Assembly (NCBI GenBank): GCA_017545535.1 | Contig: JAFWMS010000015.1 | Coordinates: 1-42,467 of the forward strand | From: Clostridia bacterium | Lineage (GTDB): Bacteria > Bacillota > Clostridia > Christensenellales > CAG-138 | Reading direction: 5' to 3' | Length of the DNA: 42,467 nucleotides | Shown: positions 16,054 to 25,400 of the stretch, one piece after another | Layout: each line of letters starts with the position of its first letter | How positions within the stretch are numbered: position 1 is the stretch's first letter | Position numbers and translations under genes: made by a program | The notes under the pieces: generated by a model | What the model was told of the DNA's origin: nothing | What the model saw: only the letters and a program-made list of their open reading frames with translations | The model's database searches: none

Positions 16054-17433
16054 TCAAACCATCTTTTCCGCATTGAGCCGCGCATCCAGTTCCTGCTCGC
16101 CAAGATACCCGAGCTGCAAGCAGGCCGTCCGCAGATCCAGCCCTTCCCTGTAGGCCAGTTCCGCTACGGAGGCGGCCTTCTCATAGCCGATCACAGGGTT
16201 GAGAGCTGTGACCAGCATGAGCGACCGATCGAGATATTCCTTCATCCGCGTCCTGTCCGCCTTCAGACCACAGATGCAGCGTTCCCGAAAGGAATCCAGG
16301 GATTCGGACAGGAGCCTGACCGACTGCAGAAAATTGTAGATGCACACCGGAAGATAGACGTTCAACTCCAGATGCCCCTGGGAAGCTGCCAGAGAAACGG
16401 CAGCGTCGTTGCCCATGACTTGCACGGCCACCATGCTCAACTGCTCACACTGAGTCGGATTCACCTTCCCGGGCATGATGGATGAGCCTGGCTCCAGAGC
16501 CGGTATGCTGATCTCGCTGAACCCGCAACGGGGACCGGAGGCCAGAAGCCGGATATCGTTGGCCATCTTCATGCTGTCGCAGGCAAGTGCCTTGACGACG
16601 CCGTGAACAGCCGTCAACTCATCCAAGCTGGTGAGCGCATGGAATTTGTTGGTGGCCGGGATAAAAGCCTTTCCGGTGAGGACGGAGACCACACGCGCTG
16701 CGCTCGTGTCAAAGCCTTGAGGCGCGTTCAGGCCCGTGCCCACCGCCGTTCCACCCAGCGCCAATTCGCCAAGAGAGCCCATCAAGGCGCGGAGCATCTC
16801 TTCGTCCCGTTCCAGACTGGCCCGCCAGCCGGAGATCTCCTGTGAAAAGCGGATGGGCACGGCGTCCTGCAGATGGGTGCGGCCGGACTTGATGACATCT
16901 TCGTTTTCCGCTTCCAACGTTTTAAGCGCAAGGATCATCCGGTCCACAGCCGGCAGCAGGCGGTCCTCAAGGGCGATCACGGCCGCGATCCGCATGGCGG
17001 AGGGAAAGGTGTCATTGGAGGATTGAGACATGTTTACGTCGTCGTTTGGATGCAGAAGTGTTCTGCCGGCCAGCTGGTTGCCGCGATTGGCAATGACCTC
17101 GTTCACGTTCATGTTCGTCTGGGTCCCGGAGCCGGTCTGAAAGACCACCAGCGGAAAATGCTCCGCCAGCGTGCCGTCCATGATCTCCTCTGCGGCTGTA
17201 CGAATGGCAGCGCACTTCTCCTCCGTCATCTTTTCCGGCACCAGTTCTCTATTCGCCAGTGCGCAAGCTTTTTTGATAAGGGCTAAAGCATGGATGATCT
17301 CTTGGGGCATGATTTCGATGCCGACGCCTATGGGAAAGTTTTGCCGCGACCGCTCGGTCTGCGCCCCCCAAAGCTTGGCGTTCGGGACACGGACTTCGCC
17401 CATGCTGTCATGTTCTATGCGATAGCTGTTCAT
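16054..17433 (-). CDS. fumC: Class II fumarate hydratase
   Basis: A 459-residue class II (iron-independent) fumarase converting fumarate to malate. The signature GSSIMPGKVNPTQCE lies near residues 316-330; SGSGTQTNMNVNEVIANRG near 99-117 and GRTHLQDAVPIRFSQE near 184-199 complete the three active-site regions. The fumarase reading is preferred over aspartase because of TQTNMN and the C-terminal block. The start overlaps the purB stop by 4 nt. As last gene of the operon it removes the fumarate made by PurB (and indirectly by PurA flux), and a terminator follows. Length is normal (E. coli FumC 467). Confidence 0.95.
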   Translation of the reverse strand: MNSYRIEHDSMGEVRVPNAKLWGAQTERSRQNFPIGVGIEIMPQEIIHALALIKKACALANRELVPEKMTEEKCAAIRTAAEEIMDGTLAEHFPLVVFQTGSGTQTNMNVNEVIANRGNQLAGRTLLHPNDDVNMSQSSNDTFPSAMRIAAVIALEDRLLPAVDRMILALKTLEAENEDVIKSGRTHLQDAVPIRFSQEISGWRASLERDEEMLRALMGSLGELALGGTAVGTGLNAPQGFDTSAARVVSVLTGKAFIPATNKFHALTSLDELTAVHGVVKALACDSMKMANDIRLLASGPRCGFSEISIPALEPGSSIMPGKVNPTQCEQLSMVAVQVMGNDAAVSLAASQGHLELNVYLPVCIYNFLQSVRLLSESLDSFRERCICGLKADRTRMKEYLDRSLMLVTALNPVIGYEKAASVAELAYREGLDLRTACLQLGYLGEQELDARLNAEKMV

Positions 17434-18845
17434 ACTGATATCTCCGCATCATGGACCGATGGCGCTCCGTACCGAGCGCGGTAGATCTCCAGAAGCTGTT
17501 CGACCTGCTGCGCACAGCGGCCGATATACTCCTGAGGCACCAACAGCGCGGAAAGCTCCTGCTCCGTCATGCCGAATGCTCCGGTGGCGGCAAGGCGTGA
17601 AATCAGATCGCAGGGCTTTCCCGCACGCATCATTTTTACACTTTCCATGGAGCAGCGGCGGATGACTTCATGAAGGGTCTGCCGATCCCCGCCCCGCTTG
17701 ACGGTTTCCATCAACAGGTTTTCCGTTGCGAGGAAGGGCAGGTATTCCATTAAGCTTTTCTCTACCATGGCCTCGTTGACCTGCAGCCGCGCGCTTACGT
17801 TCTGACTGAGGCGCAGGATCGCGTCGGCACAGAGGAATCCCTCCGGCAGGGAGATACGGCGATTGGCTGAGTCGTCCAGCGTCCGTTCCAGCCATTGTGT
17901 TGAGGCGACGGCTGCGGCATTGGCTGCATCCGCCATAAGATACCGGCTGAGGGAACAGATGCGTTCTGAACGCATGGGATTGCGCTTGTAGGGCATGGCG
18001 GACGAGCCGATCTGGTCCGCTTCAAAAGGCTCCTCCAGCTGTCGATCATGCTGCAGCAGGCGGATATCCGTGGCCATGCGGCAACAGGTCTGGGCGATGG
18101 CAGATAGGGCGTTCAGGATACGGCTGTCCAGCTTTCGCGGATAGGTCTGGCCGCAGACATCGAAGCACCGTTCAAAGCCGAAAGCTGCAGCCAGACGTTG
18201 GTTCAGCTCCTCCACTTTCGTCCCATCGCCGTCGAACAGATCCAGCAAGCTGGCCTCCGTTCCGGTAGCGCCGCGACAGCCCAGGAAGCGGATGCTGGAA
18301 AGCACGAAATCCACCTCTTCCACGTCGGCAAGGACGTCCTGGAGCCAGAGGGACGCTCGCTTGCCCACCGTTACGGGCTGGGCGGGCTGATAATGGGTAT
18401 AGCCCAGGGTCGGCAAGCCGCGATAGCGTTCGGAAAAGGCGGCCAGGTTGGCGGCCAGCTTCAAAAGCTCCTTCCGAAGATACCGCAGCGCATCCCGGTA
18501 CAGGATCAGATCGGCGTTGTCTGTCACATAACAGCTTGTAGCCCCCAGGTGGATGATACCTGCAGCCTCCGGTGCGACGACGCCATAGGCATAGACATGG
18601 GCCATCACGTCGTGGCGAACTTCCTTTTCCCGTTGTGCCGCCAACTCGAAATCAATGTCCTTCACATGGGCTTCCAAGGTCGTCACCTGCTGGGCTGTGA
18701 CAGGCAGCCCTAGCGCATGCTCGGCTCGGGCCAGCTCCGTCCACAATCGGCGCCAGGTCTCAATACGGGTCCTCTGGGAGAACAGGCGCTTCATCTCCTC
18801 CGAAGCATATCGGGAGGACAAGGGAGATTCATATTTGTCGTACAA
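17430..18845 (-). CDS. purB: Adenylosuccinate lyase
   Basis: A ~471-residue PurB acting twice in purine synthesis: SAICAR to AICAR plus fumarate, and adenylosuccinate to AMP plus fumarate. The N-terminus YDKYESPLSSRYASEEM and the signature SSAMPYKRNPMRSERICSL (near residues 283-301) are diagnostic; THYQPAQPVTVGKRASLWLQ gives the catalytic His region. The start is debatable: GTG/ATG codons at 18849-18854 lie inside or against the GGAGG site, whereas TTG at 18843-18845 follows it by 8 nt and gives MYDKYESPL, so I chose TTG. It is coupled to fumC and follows purA by about 20 nt. Confidence 0.94.
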   Translation of the reverse strand: MYDKYESPLSSRYASEEMKRLFSQRTRIETWRRLWTELARAEHALGLPVTAQQVTTLEAHVKDIDFELAAQREKEVRHDVMAHVYAYGVVAPEAAGIIHLGATSCYVTDNADLILYRDALRYLRKELLKLAANLAAFSERYRGLPTLGYTHYQPAQPVTVGKRASLWLQDVLADVEEVDFVLSSIRFLGCRGATGTEASLLDLFDGDGTKVEELNQRLAAAFGFERCFDVCGQTYPRKLDSRILNALSAIAQTCCRMATDIRLLQHDRQLEEPFEADQIGSSAMPYKRNPMRSERICSLSRYLMADAANAAAVASTQWLERTLDDSANRRISLPEGFLCADAILRLSQNVSARLQVNEAMVEKSLMEYLPFLATENLLMETVKRGGDRQTLHEVIRRCSMESVKMMRAGKPCDLISRLAATGAFGMTEQELSALLVPQEYIGRCAQQVEQLLEIYRARYGAPSVHDAEISV

Positions 18846-18866
18846 GATCATCACCTCCCGAAATGG

Positions 18867-20141
18867 TTATCGGCGGATGCAGGCTTCTCGCTCCGCGCCC
18901 ACCGAGACATACGTGATCCGACAGCCTACGGCGTTTTCGATCCGTTCCACATAGGCTCGGGCAGATCCCGGCAGCTCCGCCCAAGCGCGTGCCTTGGAAA
19001 TGTCGCAATGCCACCCGTCCACATATTCCACAACGGGCCTGGCGTCAGGAAGGGCGGCCGGGAACGGGAAGCGATCGATCTTCTCCCCGTTCAGTTCATA
19101 CCGGGTACAGATAGGGATCTTGTCCAGATAGCTCAGCACGTCCAGCTTTGTCAGCGCCAGGGACGTGGCTCCCTGCATCTGCACGCCATAGCGAGTGGCG
19201 ACCAGATCGATGGGCCCAACGCGGCGGGGGCGTCCTGTCTTGGCGCCATATTCCGCTCCAGCCTCTCTGAGCGCATCCGCTTCCGCACCGAACAACTCGC
19301 AGGTGAACGGTCCTTCCCCCACGCAGGTGGAATATGCTTTCACGACGCCGATCACCTCGTCGACTTTGAGCCATGGGGCACCGGAGCCCACGGGCGCATA
19401 GGCAGCAACTGCGTTGGAGGAGGTGGTATAGGGATAGATCCCGCAATCCAGGTCCCGCAGCGCGCCCAGCTGTGCTTCGAACAGGATGCCCTTTCCCTCC
19501 GCTTGTGCCCGCTCCAGCTCCGCGCCCATGTCGCAGAGAAAGGGCTTCAAGCGGCCGCCGAAAGTTTCGAGCCATGTGAGCAGCGCCTCAAGGGAATAGG
19601 GCTTTGCCCCGTAGACGCCCGTCAGCGTCAGATTCTTCCAGTCCAACAGATCCTTCGCGTGCTCTCGAAGGTGTTCCGGATAGTTCAGCTCCCCGGCCAG
19701 CAGCGTTTTCTTCTGATATTTGTCGGAATAGAACGGCGCTATCCCCTGCTTGGTGGAGCCGTACTTTTTGTCCTTGAGCCGCGCTTCCTCCAGCGCGTCC
19801 AGATCCCGGTGCCACGGCAGAAGGAGGGAAGCTCGCTCGCTGATCTTCAGGTTTTCCGGCGTGATGGAGATGCCCGCCGCGCGGAGCGATTCGATCTCCG
19901 TCCACAGGTTTTCCAAATCCAGGGCCACGCCGTTGCCAAGGACGTTGACCACCCCCGGGCGGAAGATGCCCGAAGGCAGCAGATGCAGGGCGAATTTCCC
20001 GAATTGATTGACGACGGTGTGGCCCGCGTTCCCGCCGCCCTGATAGCGGACTACATAATCGAATCGTTCCGTCAACAGATCGACCATGCGCCCCTTGCCC
20101 TCGTCACCCCAGTTGATCCCTACGATGGCGCAATTTGACAT
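18867..20141 (-). CDS. purA: Adenylosuccinate synthetase
   Basis: A 424-residue PurA joining IMP and aspartate with GTP to give adenylosuccinate. The phosphate-binding loop GINWGDEGKGRMVDLL and the following YQGGGNAGHTVV stand at the N-terminus; TSSNAVAAYAPVGSG, TGRPRRVGPIDLVATRYG and the C-terminal PICTRYELNGEKID also match the family. ATG 20139-20141 is preferred over the upstream in-frame GTG because AAAGGAG lies 9 nt before it. With PurB and FumC downstream it forms an aspartate-to-fumarate-to-malate arm that makes AMP. Upstream is the flavodoxin-like gene, 49 nt away. Confidence 0.95.
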   Translation of the reverse strand: MSNCAIVGINWGDEGKGRMVDLLTERFDYVVRYQGGGNAGHTVVNQFGKFALHLLPSGIFRPGVVNVLGNGVALDLENLWTEIESLRAAGISITPENLKISERASLLLPWHRDLDALEEARLKDKKYGSTKQGIAPFYSDKYQKKTLLAGELNYPEHLREHAKDLLDWKNLTLTGVYGAKPYSLEALLTWLETFGGRLKPFLCDMGAELERAQAEGKGILFEAQLGALRDLDCGIYPYTTSSNAVAAYAPVGSGAPWLKVDEVIGVVKAYSTCVGEGPFTCELFGAEADALREAGAEYGAKTGRPRRVGPIDLVATRYGVQMQGATSLALTKLDVLSYLDKIPICTRYELNGEKIDRFPFPAALPDARPVVEYVDGWHCDISKARAWAELPGSARAYVERIENAVGCRITYVSVGAEREACIRR

Positions 20142-20189
20142 AAACACATACTCCTTTCCTGGACTTGTGAAAAAACAGGAGAAAACACA

Positions 20190-21233
20190 TCAAACGGCCG
20201 CGCACTGGCGGATCTGCCGGGCGAAGGACGCCGCTCTTTCCTGAATGCCCGGGAGACGCAAAATCTCGCCGGGATCGTTGGCCGTCTCCATAAGGCAAAA
20301 CCGGGGCGGCAGGAGGAAGGATTTGTTGAGGCACAGGGCGCCCATGACCTGCTCCGCCACCAGATCCCCTCCGGAATAGCCGGAGACCACGATGGAGAAA
20401 AGGGTCTTGCCGCTGAGGGCGCCGCTCACATACAGGGAGGTCATCCGGTTGATGAAGGCCATGATGTTGGCGCCCACCGCGTCGTTGTAATTGGGCAGCA
20501 GCAGCAACAGGATGTCGCTTTGCAGGACGGCGGGGACCACCTCGGTGGCGATGGAGCCGCCGTAGAAGCAGGCGCCCCGGCTGGCGAAGTGGGTGCATAC
20601 CTTGTAGGAACATCCCCGGCAGTCCTCGATGGTCCCGTTGCGCAGCGACATGGTCCGCACGGAAAACCCCTCGCCCAATCGGCTCACGGTGAGCTCGCCC
20701 AAGGCCAGGGTGTTGGACGTGGCGTGGTCGGAGGCGTGGAGCATCAGCACCCGGGGCTTCTCATATCGCCGAGGCGTAAAGGCCAGCACCCGCTCGCAGA
20801 GCCCCTGCAGCGCGGCGGTCCAGGCTTCTTCGAGAGAGGTCAGAGCCAGGCGCTTTTGCAGCACGGCGCAGTTATGCAGCGACCCGGTCCCCTCCGCCAG
20901 CGGGTGCTCCGGGAAGGCGCAGCCCGCCATATCCAGCTGCAGGATCAGCCGCCGGGCCAGGGACTTGGTGTCCACCTCTCCCGTGCCGTCCACGGCTACA
21001 CCCACAACACCCCCCTTGAACCGGTCCGGATGGCTTCGGATGAACCGCAGCAGTTCCGTGGTCTCGGGAAGGGGACCGAGATCGTCCATTCCCACGGCAA
21101 ACAAACACCGTCCCACGGAGGGGAGGCTTTCCAGCTCCCGCCAGTCCGACAGCCGCGCTATGCCGTCCACTGTTTCCAGCAGCCGTCGCAGCCGGGGGAT
21201 GGGGCCGCAGCAATAGACCGTCAAGCCAGACAT
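20190..21233 (-). CDS. Flavodoxin-like NAD(P)H-dependent FMN reductase
   Basis: A 347-residue protein. The C-terminal half, from about residue 165, is flavodoxin-like: PRVLMLHASDHATSNTLALG (phosphate-binding loop), CRGCSYKVCTHFASRGACF with cysteines typical of iron-sulfur flavoproteins, then DILLLLLPNYNDAVGANIMA and KTLFSIVVSGYSGG. This pattern is that of NADPH-dependent FMN reductases and ISF-type proteins. The N-terminal ~160 residues have no family I can name. It overlaps the upstream LDH-like gene by 13 nt, so the two are coupled, and shares an operon with the giant HD protein and purA-purB-fumC. Substrate unknown; a redox role beside the LDH-like protein is an inference. Confidence 0.75.
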   Translation of the reverse strand: MSGLTVYCCGPIPRLRRLLETVDGIARLSDWRELESLPSVGRCLFAVGMDDLGPLPETTELLRFIRSHPDRFKGGVVGVAVDGTGEVDTKSLARRLILQLDMAGCAFPEHPLAEGTGSLHNCAVLQKRLALTSLEEAWTAALQGLCERVLAFTPRRYEKPRVLMLHASDHATSNTLALGELTVSRLGEGFSVRTMSLRNGTIEDCRGCSYKVCTHFASRGACFYGGSIATEVVPAVLQSDILLLLLPNYNDAVGANIMAFINRMTSLYVSGALSGKTLFSIVVSGYSGGDLVAEQVMGALCLNKSFLLPPRFCLMETANDPGEILRLPGIQERAASFARQIRQCAAV

Positions 21234-22414
21234 TTGGGTTCCTCCTCTCTCAGGGCCTGCCAGGCGGCCTCTATTCTGGCCACGAGGGCGGGATGGAGGG
21301 CCTCCGTGCAGGAGGCGAAGCCGCCCATCCGCCGGGACCGGCAGCCGAAGTATACGCCGCCCAGGGGGACGGCGCCGTGGAAGGCCTCGCCACGGATGAG
21401 CTGCAAAATCGACAGGCAGGCCGAGGAGACGGCCGGGGCGATGTAGGGCTTGAAGCCCAGGGCCCGGACCTCCACGTTGGCGGCCACCGTCTGTCGGGTC
21501 AGCTCCAGCGACAGGGCTTCGTCATAGGCAGCTGGATCGTTGGCGATGACCAGGCCCGCCCCGTGGGGCCCATATGCCCGCAGGTTCGGACAGCTTTTGC
21601 CCATGCGCCGGGCCATGAAGTCCGCCCGGGCTTTCATGACGCCCAACCCGAAGCCCACGATCTGCTCCGGCAGCAGGCCGCCAAAATCCAACGCGCCCCC
21701 TTCGTTGCGGTTGGATTGCAGGAACACCGCCCGGGCAAGCAGATCCACCGGGTCCGAGATCTGGCAGAACAGGCCCCGGAAGCCGGAGCTTCTGGCCTGC
21801 TTCGCGTAGGCGCGCAGCATCTCCCGGTTCTTTTCAAACTGTAGCATCCGCACGTCCCCAGCGGCGCCCAGGGGGGGCACGCCCCGGGAAGCGGTGAAAA
21901 GGAAGAGGTCGCAGTCGAACAGGTCCGTCGGTGAGCGCCGAACGATCCGCGGCGTCTCCCGGTCCAGTATCTGATTCAGCTCCAGGACATACCGGTCCAC
22001 CAAGGCGTCGTTGGGGTCGTAGATACCGATCTCGTCGATCTCGTCGCCCAGGAGTTTCAGCGCCGTCAGCAGTTGTCCCCCCACGTCGCCGAGACCCACC
22101 AACGTCAGCCGCAGGTCCCTTCGTTTCGGGGCCAGCAGGGAGGGGGCCAACGCCATAGCCCGGGGGAAGGCGGTGTTCAGCGCATAACATCCTTCCTCCG
22201 TCCCCCCGTCTGTGGGCAGCAGGCACCGCCAGTTCTCCGGCCCGTCCAGGGCGTCCGGTCCTGGGAGGGGATGGAGCGCCCCATGGGTAAGGGGTTCCCG
22301 TTCCACCAGATACAGCAGGGGATGAAAGGGGGCCGCCACGGGCGTCGCCCCCTGGGGCAGCCTGCCGCCCCTCGGGCACAGGCACAGCCCCTGATACGCA
22401 TAATACTCAGCCAT
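21221..22414 (-). CDS. Lactate/malate dehydrogenase-like NAD-binding protein
   Basis: A 397-residue protein. After ~95 residues of unrecognised N-terminus comes a Rossmann fold: LTLVGLGDVGGQLLTALKLL, followed by EIGIYDPND where the adenine-ribose acidic residue sits. QISDPVDLLARAVF resembles the NPVD block of the LDH/MDH superfamily, and YGPHGAGLVIAND may hold the catalytic histidine. I therefore call it LDH/MDH-like, but the order and spacing are divergent and the substrate cannot be named. A strong AAGGAGG site lies 8 nt before the ATG. It sits directly downstream of the giant HD protein (18-nt gap) and overlaps the FMN reductase gene. Confidence 0.7.
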   Translation of the reverse strand: MAEYYAYQGLCLCPRGGRLPQGATPVAAPFHPLLYLVEREPLTHGALHPLPGPDALDGPENWRCLLPTDGGTEEGCYALNTAFPRAMALAPSLLAPKRRDLRLTLVGLGDVGGQLLTALKLLGDEIDEIGIYDPNDALVDRYVLELNQILDRETPRIVRRSPTDLFDCDLFLFTASRGVPPLGAAGDVRMLQFEKNREMLRAYAKQARSSGFRGLFCQISDPVDLLARAVFLQSNRNEGGALDFGGLLPEQIVGFGLGVMKARADFMARRMGKSCPNLRAYGPHGAGLVIANDPAAYDEALSLELTRQTVAANVEVRALGFKPYIAPAVSSACLSILQLIRGEAFHGAVPLGGVYFGCRSRRMGGFASCTEALHPALVARIEAAWQALREEEPKCLA

Positions 22415-22432
22415 GAACGACGCCTCCTTCCT

Positions 22433-25400
22433 TCAACGCCTTCTGTCGGTCTCGGGCTGGAGGCGGCGGAACAGGTCCATATCGTCCTTCAGGTAGGACG
22501 AAGGCAGCGCGTCCGACCGATATTTGAGGTCGTTGCTCCGGTAGGGGACCCGGGGCTCCAAAAAGGCTTCGTCCAGGCGCCGGATGGTCAGCGGCGTCCC
22601 GAAGCTGGCCTGGTGCCGGCTCTCCATGGCACAGAGGATGTCCCGGGCGTTGGTCAGGGCACAGAGGGACAGGGCGGCGATCTGCTCCTCCCCCACGTCA
22701 ACCAGATACGTAGGATAGTAGTAGGGCAGGATCATGTTGGCCGACGGCAGGGGGCCTTCGCCTCCCGACGCGCCCTCTACGCTGTCCCCGCCGATGAAGG
22801 GGTAGAGCAGGCTCTCGTTGAACCAGTGCAGCAGGTTGGGGATGTGGTAGACCGCCTCCACCCGACAGCCCTGCTGAGCCATGAGGTCGAGGCCGGTATC
22901 GGAAAGGATGCCCACGATCACCTCGCGGATCTCCACCTGCTCCCTCTCAAACACCTCCTGCAGCCGCCGGAGCCGGTATCCGTTGTGCAGCAGATCGTCC
23001 GTCAGGATCAGGGGGCGGTGGAAGGAGGCCAGCGTCCGCACCTGGACGCCCAGATCGGAGTAGCCCCGCATGTGCCCGATGCGATAATGGAGGGAATCCT
23101 CCGCCAGGGCCTTATCGAGGTGCATGCTCTTGGTGACGGTGTTGGGGACGATCTCCCCGGAAAGGATATTGCCGAATGGCACGCACATGTAGGGCCCCAG
23201 GGTCCTGTCCCCTGGCATCCGATCCGCCACCCCGTTAGCCTGGCGGACCAGCTCGGTCAGCGCCTGATCGAGCAGCAGCGCGTCGAAGGTCAGCAGGAGC
23301 TTTCCGGGATAGAGGGCGGCGAGGCCCAGGCGGAGCTTGATACGGGATCTGGTTACCACATCCACCAGAACGGGGTCGCTGCGGTGAGGATCCTTGAACC
23401 GGCGCAGCACGTCCTGGATCAAGACCACTGGGGTCCGCATATCCACGTACCACAGCCCCGGCGCCCCAATGACCGGCAGAAAGCCGAACTGGGGCAGCAG
23501 GGAAGGCAGCGCTTCATGTATATCCTGACGGCAGAGGGCATAGGTGTGGTCGAAGCTGAGGCAGCGGACCAGCAGCTCGTTCACCAGGAGCTGCACCTGC
23601 TCCGGCTGCTGGGCCTGAACGGCTGTGACCAGCAGCACCCGGCCGGAGGTCCTGGCCCGCAAAAAGTCAGCCGCCTCGGCGGAACCGGTGAGGCCGTAGA
23701 AGCTGTCGCTGCGGACGGTCCTGCCCTCCGCCCGGGCAAAGGGTTTGCCGTCGGCGATCCCCACCAGGCGGGTCACATACCCATCCTCCTTCCGGCCGAA
23801 GTCGAGGCGAAACTCCCTGGCCTGCAGAGGGGCCTTGTACTGCTGTGCCCGAAGATACAGATTGTTTTCGAATATATAGCTCTGGACCATGGGGTCCACC
23901 AGCATGGAGATATCCATGTTCTGATCCACATATTGGCGGATGCGGGTGGACGATACGCTTTCATAGAACTCCGGCAGGCTCAAAATCTGCTTCCGGCCCC
24001 GGATGCGCTCCTCCACCACCCTTCGCTCCGTCTCATCCCGCAAAAAGACGATGTGGTTGTAATCCCCCGCGCTGCCGGTTGCTTCGCTTCGATAGGCGGA
24101 GGCGTTGGCGATGACGTCGCTGCCGGTGACTAAATACAGGGCTCGACCGGGGAAGAGAAGGTCCAGCTTTTTCAGCTCCTGGGGATAGGCGATGTTGACG
24201 GGGATCTCGTCCGGGAACAGGAACACCCCCGTGAGATCCGCCACGCTCATGGAGGCGATCTGCCGCCGCATGAGCTTGGCCACGGGCTGCTTGGACCAGG
24301 AGAACTCGTCGATGGCCAGATACACCTCATACCCCAGGCGGCACAGCTCCTCCACGATCCGCTTGTGCCCGGAGGTGAAGGGGTCGAAGGTGCCCGGGAA
24401 GAAGGCCACGGGCTTTTCTGCGGGATAAAGGAAGGGCAGCTCAAAAACCCGGCAGCGGACCAGGAAGCGGTACAGTCGATTGAGGACCGCCGTTTGGGTG
24501 AAGCGAGTATACTCCCCCTGACGAGGCTCCGTCAGGAGGCAGAGGAGCTTTTTGCCCACCCGGGCACAATATTCCTGCTTTCGCCGGTCCGGGAGGGCGG
24601 CGGCCGCCAGCACCCGCTCGCAGAGCACGGTGAGGGCGGTCCCGTGGATGGTGTCGTTGTAATGGGAGACGCCGGCCAGCAGGATCCCTAATATCTCGTC
24701 CGCTCGGGCGCTCTCACTGTCCGGCAGCTCCGGCAGGATCCGGCTCAGGGTCAGGAGGCTGGCCGTAGCGGTCCGAATGGTGGAAGAGCGGATCAGGTTC
24801 CGAAGATAGGCCAGACACTCCGAAAGTTCCTTGTCCGGGAGCTTGGCGATCAGTACGCCCACATAATCCGGGATGAACGCCGAAATCTCGTCCTGACCGG
24901 TCTCCAGCTCCCGCAGCAGGTCCACGATGATCTCGTTCTGCTGATCGAGGGGCAGCCGGTCCACCAGCCGCAGCAGGGAGGCTCCGGCCCGTTCCCGAAC
25001 CGGCAGATGCTCGCTGACCGACAGGAGATTGGAAAGGTGCATGGCCGTGTGGAAGGCGTGCTCCGGGTGGAGGAGCGCTTCCTCGGTCAGCGCGTCCACC
25101 TGGGTCAGCTTCACGATCCAGTGGACGGCCGTCTTCAAATCCCGCAGATAGAGCTCCGAAACGGGCAGCTCCGGCAGCGCTTCGCTCCGAAGGCGGGACA
25201 AAACATACCGCTCGGCGCAGTCCATGGATCCCGGCAGCAGTTCTGGCAGGCGCTCCCGGATATCCTGCTGCGCCGACGGTCCCAACAGGGGCCAGAACTG
25301 GTCGAGACGCCGGAGAATCACCACCCGCAGGGGCTCCTCGGCCACCGCCAGCTTTTGAAGGAGCGTTTCGATCACTTCCTCCAGCCGTTCTCGGCTCAGC

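Noticed and set aside
18717..20138. 473-codon plus-strand open frame opposite purA and the purB start
   Set aside because: It mirrors purA; no motif or ribosome site, whereas purA on the other strand is unmistakable.
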